In this document: piece after piece, positions 54,837-62,126 of the stretch | Layout of the letters: each line of letters begins with the position of its first letter | Position numbering within the stretch: the first letter of the stretch is position 1 | Assembly: GCA_041689935.1 (NCBI GenBank) | Contig: JBDNFI010000037.1 | Location: forward strand, 1 to 64,000 | Source of the DNA: CAXBDP01 sp041689935 | Lineage (GTDB): Bacteria > Bacteroidota > Bacteroidia > Cytophagales > Cyclobacteriaceae | DNA length: 64,000 nucleotides | Direction of reading: 5' to 3' | Position numbers and translations under genes: made by a program | The notes under the pieces: model-generated | Database searches by the model: none | Seen by the model: the letters and a program-made list of their open reading frames with translations, nothing else | What the model was told of the DNA's origin: nothing

Positions 54837-56648
54837 TTAATAATCAGCTAGTTTCTTTTCATTTCTATCTCTAGCACTATGATCTAGAATCACTTTTCTC
54901 ATCCGGATACTTTGAGGAGTAATCTCCGCGTATTCATCCTTTTGAATGTATTCGAGTGTTTCTTCCAAGCTAAATTTCTTTGCAGGCGCAATTTTTACCG
55001 CATCGTCTGTACCAGAAGCTCTTACGTTGGAAAGTTTCTTACCTTTTTGCACATTCACTACCAAGTCATTTTGGCGACTGTGTTCTCCAATTACCTGCCC
55101 TGAATATAGCTCCTCACCTGGATTTATAAAGAACATTCCACGATCTTGTAATTTGTCAATAGCGTAAGCTGTACATGGGCCGGCATCAACAGAAATGATT
55201 GAACCGCTGATTCTTTCAGGAATACTTCCTTTGAATGGCTCATAACCCATAAATCTATGTGTCATTACAGCTTCACCTTGCGTAGCAGTGAGGGCTAGAT
55301 TTCTCAGGCCAATCAATCCGCGAGCGGGTATTTTGAATTCTAAATGTTGCAAATCACCTTTTGGCTCCATTATAGTCAATTCACCCTTTCTTTGAGTGGC
55401 CAATTCTATGATTTTACCTGCACTTTCCTCTGGAACATCTACTGCTAAATTTTCGATCGGTTCGCATTTCACTCCATCAATTTCTTTATAAAGAACTTGT
55501 GGCTGACCTACTTGGATTTCGTAACCCTCGCGGCGCATCGTTTCGATTAGGATAGACAAATGGAGAATGCCTCTACCAAATACTAAGAATTTCTCTTCAG
55601 AATCAGTCGTTTCTACTCTTAAAGCTAGATTTTTCTCAATTTCCTTCATCAATCTATCGCGCAAATGGCGGGAGGTAACATATTTACCTTCCTTCCCAAA
55701 AAATGGCGAGTTGTTGATGGTGAAAAGCATACTCATTGTAGGCTCGTCGATGGAAATTCTTGGTAAAGCCTCAGGCTGTTCTGCATCGGTAAGTGTGTCA
55801 CCAATTTCGAAACCTTCGATACCCACTACTGCGCAAATGTCACCCGCAAAAGCCTCTTGAACGCGAAGTTTGCCTAAGCCTTCGAAGAGGTGAACCTCTT
55901 TCACTTTTACTTTCTTGAAAGAGCCGTCTTTTTTCGAAAGCAACATATTTGTGCCTTCCTTAATACTGCCTCTATATACTCTTCCTACAGCAATTCTTCC
56001 TGTGAAAGAAGAGAAATCAAGTGAAGTAATCTGCATTTGAGCAGGTCCTTGATGAACAGGTGCTTCTGGAATATTTTCCAAAATCGAATCCATCAATGGG
56101 AAGATGTTATCAGTCTTTTCTTTCCAATCCGTATTCATCCAACCCATCTTAGATGATCCATAAATTGTCACGAAATCTAACTGGTCTTCCGTAGCACCGA
56201 TGTTGAACATTAAGTCAAATACCTGTTCATACACCTCGTCAGGACGACAGTTTTCTTTATCTACTTTGTTTACAACCACAATAGGTTTCAAACCTAGGGC
56301 CAACGCTTTGCTCAAAACAAATCTTGTTTGAGGCATTGGGCCTTCGAATGCATCTACTAAAAGTAATACGCCGTCGGCCATTTTCAGTACGCGTTCTACT
56401 TCACCGCCAAAGTCACTGTGACCTGGAGTATCGATGATGTTTATTTTAACGCCCTTATAATTAACGGATACGTTTTTAGAAAGAATGGTAATTCCTCTTT
56501 CTCTCTCAAGCTCATTATTGTCTAATATTAGCTCTCCTGTTTCTTGATTTTCGCGAAACACTTGGCAAGCATGAATAATTTTGTCAACAAGCGTGGTCTT
56601 ACCATGATCGACGTGGGCGATGATAGCGATATTTCTGATTTTCTGCAT
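54837..56648 (-). CDS. typA: Ribosome-associated GTPase TypA/BipA
   Basis: A 603-residue translation-factor GTPase. G1 AHVDHGKTTL, G2 ERERGITI, G3 DTPGHSDFGGEVERV, G4 VVNKVDKE and the C-terminal domain with KIIELATQRKGEL, IPARGLIGLRNL and GEHSRQNDLVVNVQKGKKL are all canonical. The open frame reaches 56678, but its first residues overlap the -7 box of the promoter at 56667-56675, so the start is ATG 56648 (MQKIRNIA). It assists ribosome assembly and growth under stress. Confidence 0.93.
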   Translation of the reverse strand: MQKIRNIAIIAHVDHGKTTLVDKIIHACQVFRENQETGELILDNNELERERGITILSKNVSVNYKGVKINIIDTPGHSDFGGEVERVLKMADGVLLLVDAFEGPMPQTRFVLSKALALGLKPIVVVNKVDKENCRPDEVYEQVFDLMFNIGATEDQLDFVTIYGSSKMGWMNTDWKEKTDNIFPLMDSILENIPEAPVHQGPAQMQITSLDFSSFTGRIAVGRVYRGSIKEGTNMLLSKKDGSFKKVKVKEVHLFEGLGKLRVQEAFAGDICAVVGIEGFEIGDTLTDAEQPEALPRISIDEPTMSMLFTINNSPFFGKEGKYVTSRHLRDRLMKEIEKNLALRVETTDSEEKFLVFGRGILHLSILIETMRREGYEIQVGQPQVLYKEIDGVKCEPIENLAVDVPEESAGKIIELATQRKGELTIMEPKGDLQHLEFKIPARGLIGLRNLALTATQGEAVMTHRFMGYEPFKGSIPERISGSIISVDAGPCTAYAIDKLQDRGMFFINPGEELYSGQVIGEHSRQNDLVVNVQKGKKLSNVRASGTDDAVKIAPAKKFSLEETLEYIQKDEYAEITPQSIRMRKVILDHSARDRNEKKLADY

Positions 56649-56666
56649 TATACTCATTTTCAGGGC

Positions 56667-56702
56667 GCAAAGGTACAAATAAGTAATGATTTATATATCA
56701 AA
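56667..56702 (-). promoter_or_regulatory. typA promoter
   Basis: On the reverse strand TTTG (56702-56699), 23 bases, then TACCTTTGC (56675-56667), a strong Bacteroidota promoter. Start of transcription near 56660 rules out the longer open frame from 56678. Confidence 0.7.
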
Positions 56703-56806
56703 TATCAAAAGTAAAATAATCTAATCCTCCCGCTACTTTCCGCTGATATAATTAAACTTGATTGATATTTAAGAATTTTTGTATACTGAAATCTTATTTA
56801 CAGCAA

Positions 56807-57181
56807 ATGAAATTTTTTAAAAGACATATTATACCAAAGAAATCTTTTTTTAAGCGAATTTTTAGCTTGCCAGATAAAAAACAGTTTTTACCAGATCTAA
56901 GTAATCTATTGGCTTCATTGGATTTGGCGCAAGTTAGGATGGAAGATGTAAATGAGTTGTATCGAAAATATAAAATTGATTCAGTCAAGGATTTTATAGA
57001 AGAAAGAACACAGCTTTACTTTGTATACGTAAGCTACTGTATCAGTATCGATTACAAAAGTGATATGCTGAAATTCGATAGTAAAAAACTACAAGAAATA
57101 TTGAAGATTGATATGTTGCATAAAAATAACTTTTTGGTCGACTCTAGGGTTCATCTCACGAGTGGAAATCAATCTAGCTGA
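56807..57181 (+). CDS. Hypothetical helical protein
   Basis: A 124-residue protein from ATG 56807 (an upstream TTG at 56762 is possible). The N-terminus is very basic (KFFKRHIIPKKSFFKRIF), followed by likely helices (FLPDLSNLLASLDLAQVRM, DSVKDFIEERTQLYFVYVSY). No family is recognised. It is divergent from typA and possibly shares its promoter region. Confidence 0.5.
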   Translation: MKFFKRHIIPKKSFFKRIFSLPDKKQFLPDLSNLLASLDLAQVRMEDVNELYRKYKIDSVKDFIEERTQLYFVYVSYCISIDYKSDMLKFDSKKLQEILKIDMLHKNNFLVDSRVHLTSGNQSS

Positions 57182-57317
57182 TGGGTTTATGGTTGTTATT
57201 AATACTTCAAATCCTATTTAGCGAGTTACGGAATTCCTAAAATTTCATCAATGCTTTTTTTAAATTCAACAAAAAATTTCTCCGACATTATTTAGTCAAT
57301 TTCATCCCGCATCTTTT

Positions 57318-57716
57318 ATGTATCAAATACAATCGCTTACGCCAAATTTAATGGTGAATGATGTTTCATATACGCTCAAATTCTATTTGAATCACTTAGG
57401 GTTTGAACTTGTGCGCACAGTGCCCGAGCAGGCTCCGTTCACTTGGGCGATGGTGCGAAAGGAAAATGTAGAATTGATGTTTCAAACAAGGGAAAGTTTG
57501 ATTGAAGATTTGCCTGCTTTCGAAACCATCCGTCCAGGAGCATCGCTCACGCTATTTATAAAAGTAAATGGCATAGAAGGTATCTACGAAAAACTCAAAG
57601 ACCACGTTGAAGTGGTTTCGAACCTTAAAGAAACCTCCTACGCCATGAAGGAATTTACTTTTAGAGATTGCAACGGTTATATAATATCGTTTGCAGAACC
57701 TTTAAACAAAGATTAG
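57318..57716 (+). CDS. VOC-family protein (bleomycin-resistance-like)
   Basis: A 132-residue single VOC domain: LTPNLMVNDVSYTLKFYLNHLGFEL, the AMVRKENVELMFQ strand, and FTFRDCNGYIISFAEPL. A glyoxalase/bleomycin-resistance/dioxygenase-like fold, with no clear substrate. It overlaps the 3' end of the convergent small membrane gene by 4 bases. Confidence 0.85.
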   Translation: MYQIQSLTPNLMVNDVSYTLKFYLNHLGFELVRTVPEQAPFTWAMVRKENVELMFQTRESLIEDLPAFETIRPGASLTLFIKVNGIEGIYEKLKDHVEVVSNLKETSYAMKEFTFRDCNGYIISFAEPLNKD

Positions 57717-57928
57717 CTTTTCTTATTTCCTACTACCAACACAAGTACATCTGCTACTGCCAAGATTACACCTGCGTATGTCGGCCAGTTTAAGGTTTTT
57801 TTCTGATCTGCAGAAATTTCTAATGAGCCTAAGTCTACCACAGTTTCCTCTGAGGTATAGTTAATGCCATTAAATAGGAGCGCAAAAGCTCCCAAAACGA
57901 TTAAAATAATTCCTATTGCTTTTTTTAT
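57713..57928 (-). CDS. Small two-helix membrane protein with an odd start
   Basis: The ordinary start is TTG 57895 (60 residues), but the frame continues upstream and encodes KKAIGIILIVLGAFALLF, completing a transmembrane helix. Just before it lies ATA (57928-57926) where an ATG is expected, then a stop upstream. The rest is ETVVDLGSLEISADQKK and a second helix VILAVADVLVLVVG. I recognise the pattern of small DUF3185-like membrane proteins. The start is either AUA, the internal TTG, or lost by mutation. Confidence 0.5.
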   Translation of the reverse strand: MKKAIGIILIVLGAFALLFNGINYTSEETVVDLGSLEISADQKKTLNWPTYAGVILAVADVLVLVVGNKKS

Positions 57929-58208
57929 GGTATGGATATTTGGTTAACAAATGATGGATGTAATTTTTAAGGTTTTGGGTTCAATGCATGCAATCATAAT
58001 GTTTTTCTAAAATTTTATATTTACTCGTTCAAAACAGTTAAATTAAATTTGGTATCCAATACTAGAGAAATATAGTAAAAAAAATGATTTTAATAAATAA
58101 CCAAGAATCAATCAAATTCAATAAGTTTGATTGAAAGCAAGGTTTGAGATCAGGGAAAGGAAGGTTTACATAATCTATTCATCGAAAAGTATTAACTATT
58201 GATTTTAA

Positions 58209-59510
58209 ATGAGTTCTAAGCAAGTATTATCAGCAAATGAAGCTGTATCGTTTATAAAAAGTGGGCAAAGAGTTTTTATCCAAGGAAGTGCGGCAACACC
58301 GCTAACGTTAATCAATGCTTTGCTGGTACGAGGGCACGAATTGTCGGATGTCGAATTAGTAAGCATAAGCACTTTGGGAGATATAGATTTTTATTCGGCA
58401 CTAAAAGCGGGAGGGTTTAGAATCAATTCTCTTTTTGTATCTGCGAATGTCCGACAGGTAATCCAAGAAGGGATGGGGGATTATATCCCGATTTTCCTTA
58501 GTGAGATTTCCAGACTTTTTGATAAAAATATCCTCCCGCTAGATGTGGCATTGATCCACGTGTCACCTCCTGATAAGCATGGTTTCTGCTCATTGGGTGT
58601 ATCTGTTGATGTGGCTCGCTCTGCCGTGAAAAATGCTAAAACGGTCATTGCGCAAGTGAATCCTAGAATGCCTCGAACCCATGGAGACGGCTTATTACAC
58701 ATAAGCGAAATCAACTATTGGACGGAGGTGCAAGATGAGCTCCCGTTGGTTGATTACAGAGAGCAAATTGGTGAGAAGGAAAGGAAAATAGGTCAGTTTT
58801 GCGCTGAGTTGATTGATGATCGAGCTACGTTGCAATTAGGTATTGGAGCAATTCCAGATGCAGTGCTGCAGAGTTTGAACTCCCACAAGGATTTGGGTGT
58901 GCATACAGAGATGTTTAGTAATGGCGTAATTGATTTATTGAAGGCTGGGGTAATTACCAATAAGTTTAAGAAAAAGCATAGAGGTAAGGTAGCCACTTCT
59001 TTTGCTATTGGTAATCATGAATTATACGATTTTATTGATGATAATCCAGAATTTATGTTTTTGGAGGCTGATTATGTAAATGACGGTAAAGTCATTCGAA
59101 TGAATCCGAAGGTGGTGGCCATAAATAGTGCCATAGAAGTAGATATCACAGGGCAAGTTTGCGCCGATAGTATAGGAATGTATCAATTCTCTGGAGTAGG
59201 TGGGCAGATGGATTTTATCCGTGGAGCGTCCCTTTCGGAAGACGGTAAACCAATTATTGCTTTATGTTCGGCTACGAATAAGGGCTTGACTAAAATTGTC
59301 CCATTTCTGCAAGAAGGAGCTGGCGTAGTAACAACAAGAGCACACATGCATTATGTGGTTACAGAATATGGAGTGGCCTATCTTTATGGCAAAAATCTAC
59401 GACAACGAGCTAAGGAATTGATTAAGATAAGCCATCCCGACCACAGAGAGTCATTATCCGAGCTTGCCTCAAATCGTTTTGGCCCGGAGTTTTTTAATAT
59501 GGACAGTTGA
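58209..59510 (+). CDS. Acetyl-CoA hydrolase/CoA-transferase family
   Basis: A 433-residue class I-like CoA-transferase related to 4-hydroxybutyrate or butyryl-CoA:acetate CoA-transferases. Landmarks are VALIHVSPPDKHGFCSLG, GIGAIPDAVLQSL, EMFSNGVIDLLKAG, NSAIEVDITGQVCADS (catalytic Glu) and GVGGQMDFIRGA, ending with EYGVAYLYGKNLRQRAK. It shuttles CoA between acetate and another acid. Which acid is unknown. The 58-kb upstream stretch 57929-58208 has no gene. A convergent terminator lies downstream. Confidence 0.85.
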   Translation: MSSKQVLSANEAVSFIKSGQRVFIQGSAATPLTLINALLVRGHELSDVELVSISTLGDIDFYSALKAGGFRINSLFVSANVRQVIQEGMGDYIPIFLSEISRLFDKNILPLDVALIHVSPPDKHGFCSLGVSVDVARSAVKNAKTVIAQVNPRMPRTHGDGLLHISEINYWTEVQDELPLVDYREQIGEKERKIGQFCAELIDDRATLQLGIGAIPDAVLQSLNSHKDLGVHTEMFSNGVIDLLKAGVITNKFKKKHRGKVATSFAIGNHELYDFIDDNPEFMFLEADYVNDGKVIRMNPKVVAINSAIEVDITGQVCADSIGMYQFSGVGGQMDFIRGASLSEDGKPIIALCSATNKGLTKIVPFLQEGAGVVTTRAHMHYVVTEYGVAYLYGKNLRQRAKELIKISHPDHRESLSELASNRFGPEFFNMDS

Positions 59511-59526
59511 TTTGTTTTGAAATAAA

Positions 59527-59557
59527 GAAAAATGCCCGCTGAGTGCTGGGTATTTTT
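59527..59557. terminator. Terminator between CoA-transferase and ilvE
   Basis: AAAAATGCCC and GGGTATTTTT arms (one G-U pair) around CGCTGAGTGCT, with flanking A and T tracts. It is shared by two convergent genes. Confidence 0.7.
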
Positions 59558-59558
59558 G

Positions 59559-60623
59559 TTAGATTTTATACATCCAATTGTAGCGATCTTCAGCCTCGCC
59601 ATATTTAATGGCATCGAGCATTTCAAGTATTTTTGGTGAATGTTCCCATTTGGTATGATCGGGCAAGTGATAGTCTGTATCATCATATCGAATCATAGAT
59701 ATCGGCGCTATCGTTGCGGCAGTACCCATTCCAAATGCCTCTTTTAATGTGCCTTCTTTCAAGGCACTCACAATTTCTTTCACTGATACTGGTCTTTCTT
59801 CTACATCCAATCCAATATCTCCTCCTAAAGTTACTACACTATCGCGAGTGATGCCTTTCAAAATGGTTTCGCCAGTTGGTGGAGTCAAAAATTTATTACC
59901 AATAATAAAGGCAACATTCATTGTGCCCGATTCCTCAATGTACTCATGAGTTTTAGCATCCGTCCATATTAGTTGATTGATGCCAGTTTCTTGGGCTAGT
60001 TTGGCTGGATAAATAGACCCACCATAATTTCCGGCAGCTTTGGCATAGCCAGTTCCACCTTCTATAGCACGGCTATATTTAGTTTCGATTTTCACTTTCA
60101 CAGCACCAGAATAATATGGGCCAACAGGGCAAGTGAATACAATAAATTTAAAAGTATCAGAAGGTCTGATCCCAATAAACTCATCTGTAGCAAATATAAA
60201 TGGTCTGATATACAAGGAAGTGCCTGCCTCATTGGGAACCCAAGAGATATCAAGCTTCAATAACTCCACCAATGCATTCATAAAAAAATCTTGAGAAAGA
60301 TTTGGGATACACATCCTTTCCGCCGAGCGATTGATCCTTTCGAAGTTTTTGTATGGTCTGAAAATTCCAACACTACCGTCCTTCATTTTGTACGCTTTCA
60401 TTCCTTCAAATACGGATTGCCCATAGTGTAAAGTCGTGTTGGCAGGAGATAGACTTATATTTTCATAAGCTTTTATCCTTGGCGAATTCCACTTGCCGTC
60501 AGTATAATCCGCCAGAAACATGTGATCGGAATATACTCTTCCAAAAACAATGTTTTTGAAATCTATGTGGCTAATTCTTGAGTTAGCGATTTTCTCTATT
60601 TTAATATTATCTATGCCCATCAT
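59559..60623 (-). CDS. ilvE: Branched-chain amino-acid aminotransferase
   Basis: A 354-residue fold-type IV PLP enzyme of the eukaryote-like BCAT2 form. HYGQSVFEGMKAYK, GYAKAAGNYGGSIYPAKLAQ (Schiff-base Lys region), YIEESGTMNVAFI and TILKGITRDSVVTLGGDIG are diagnostic. It transfers amino groups in leucine, isoleucine and valine metabolism. Standalone, with a short upstream gap to the adenosyltransferase gene. Confidence 0.92.
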   Translation of the reverse strand: MMGIDNIKIEKIANSRISHIDFKNIVFGRVYSDHMFLADYTDGKWNSPRIKAYENISLSPANTTLHYGQSVFEGMKAYKMKDGSVGIFRPYKNFERINRSAERMCIPNLSQDFFMNALVELLKLDISWVPNEAGTSLYIRPFIFATDEFIGIRPSDTFKFIVFTCPVGPYYSGAVKVKIETKYSRAIEGGTGYAKAAGNYGGSIYPAKLAQETGINQLIWTDAKTHEYIEESGTMNVAFIIGNKFLTPPTGETILKGITRDSVVTLGGDIGLDVEERPVSVKEIVSALKEGTLKEAFGMGTAATIAPISMIRYDDTDYHLPDHTKWEHSPKILEMLDAIKYGEAEDRYNWMYKI

Positions 60624-60683
60624 GATTGCTAATATCTAAATTTTACGCTAATTAACAAATGAAAGTTTTGCTTCCAACGCTTA

Positions 60684-61229
60684 TTATTTAGGCCGCCATT
60701 GAATCTCTTCCACATTTAACTCTTGTCCCATTTTGCGAGCGAGGATAAATAGAAAATCTGATAAACGGTTTAGGTATTTAATAATAACAGGAGACAATTT
60801 TTCATGGTGATCTAGGTTCACACAAAGTCTTTCGGCGCGACGACAAATGCACCTTCCCACATGACAAAATGAAATAGAGGGGTGTCCACCTGGAAGGATA
60901 AAGGATTTAAGAGAGGGCAATTCTGCATCCATTTTGTCGATTTCACGCTCAAGCTTCTCTACCATATCTTCGGTAAGAGGCGGGAGGTATTTATGCTCTT
61001 TCCCTGGCTCAGCGGCCAAATGACTGCCGATAATAAATAATTCTTCTTGAATACCTCTTAGAAATGAAGTTCTTATGTTATTTACTTCTTGATCAGTAAT
61101 CAGCCCTAAGTATGAATTTAATTCATCGACTGTACCATAAGCGTCAATCCTTAAATGAAATTTAGGCACCCTTTTACCGCCGAAGAGAGAAGTTGTGCCT
61201 TCATCACCTGTTTTCGTATATATTTTCAT
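60684..61229 (-). CDS. Cob(I)alamin adenosyltransferase (PduO type)
   Basis: A 181-residue ATP:cob(I)alamin adenosyltransferase. The N-terminal ATP motif KIYTKTGDEGTTSLFGGKR, DAYGTVDELNSYLG, and RCICRRAERLCVNL are signature segments, and YLNRLSDFLFILARKM closes the helical bundle. It makes adenosylcobalamin, perhaps for methylmalonyl-CoA mutase or a ribonucleotide reductase elsewhere. It starts 5 bases after the ABC gene. Confidence 0.9.
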   Translation of the reverse strand: MKIYTKTGDEGTTSLFGGKRVPKFHLRIDAYGTVDELNSYLGLITDQEVNNIRTSFLRGIQEELFIIGSHLAAEPGKEHKYLPPLTEDMVEKLEREIDKMDAELPSLKSFILPGGHPSISFCHVGRCICRRAERLCVNLDHHEKLSPVIIKYLNRLSDFLFILARKMGQELNVEEIQWRPK

Positions 61230-61234
61230 TCAAA

Positions 61235-61972
61235 TTAATCTAAACTCGGCTCTACTAATGTTGGAACTTCTTCTTGTCGCGTTATTTCAGTATTTAAAGT
61301 ATCCGATTCAATCAATCCATCACGCATCCTTACTATTCTGTGGGCGTAATGAGCGATATCATCTTCGTGAGTTACCATAATAATGGTGTTGCCCTCATCA
61401 TGTAAAGCCTGAAACAAAGCCATAATTTCATAGGACGTTTTGGTGTCCAAGTTTCCAGTTGGTTCATCAGCAAGAACAATACTTGGGTTGTTGACCAATG
61501 CCCTTGCAATGGCAACTCTTTGGCGCTGTCCACCAGACAATTCATTTGGTTTGTGCGTTATTCTATCACCTAGAGCCACGTTTGTCAATGATTTTCTTGC
61601 AATTATGTCCCTCTCGGCCTTTTTGTAACCTGCGTATATAAGCGGTAGTGCCACGTTCTCAAGGGCTGTAGCTCTTGGTAGGAGATTAAAGGTTTGGAAT
61701 ACGAATCCAATTTCTTTGTTTCTCACTACAGCTAAGTCATTTTCACTCATTTTACTTACATCTTGGCCATTCAAAATATATGCACCATCTGTAGGTGTAT
61801 CTAGGCAGCCAATAATATTCATGAGTGTAGATTTTCCAGAGCCAGACGGACCCATAAAGGCTACATATTCACCTTTATTTATTTTAATATTGATGTCCTT
61901 TAGGGCTTCAACAATCTCGGAGCCCATCTTGTAGGTCTTCTTAATTTGATTGGTTTCTATTATTACGCTCAT
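61235..61972 (-). CDS. ABC transporter ATP-binding protein (LolD/MacB type)
   Basis: A 245-residue ATPase. Walker A GPSGSGKSTLMNIIG, Q-loop FVFQTFNLLPR, signature LSGGQRQRVAIARAL, Walker B IVLADEPTGNLD and the H-loop MVTHEDDIAHYAHR are all intact. The subfamily works with MacB- or LolCE-type permeases in lipoprotein release or efflux. No permease is in this window, so the partner is unlinked or beyond the edge. Confidence 0.9.
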   Translation of the reverse strand: MSVIIETNQIKKTYKMGSEIVEALKDINIKINKGEYVAFMGPSGSGKSTLMNIIGCLDTPTDGAYILNGQDVSKMSENDLAVVRNKEIGFVFQTFNLLPRATALENVALPLIYAGYKKAERDIIARKSLTNVALGDRITHKPNELSGGQRQRVAIARALVNNPSIVLADEPTGNLDTKTSYEIMALFQALHDEGNTIIMVTHEDDIAHYAHRIVRMRDGLIESDTLNTEITRQEEVPTLVEPSLD

Positions 61973-62126
61973 GATATTTTATTTAACTCCTTCGAGGTTA
62001 GTCTCAAATTATATTCTCAAGCAAAATTCAATTATTTCTAATTCTTCCTCAATAACAATTTTATCAGCGGATGATTTCAACCCTAACGGGATTAATTTAG
62101 ACTTAAAAACTTTTTAAGTTAAGAAA

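Noticed and set aside
54660..54851. 63-codon forward ORF
   Set aside because: It reads through a perfect terminator stem and into the end of typA. No family features.
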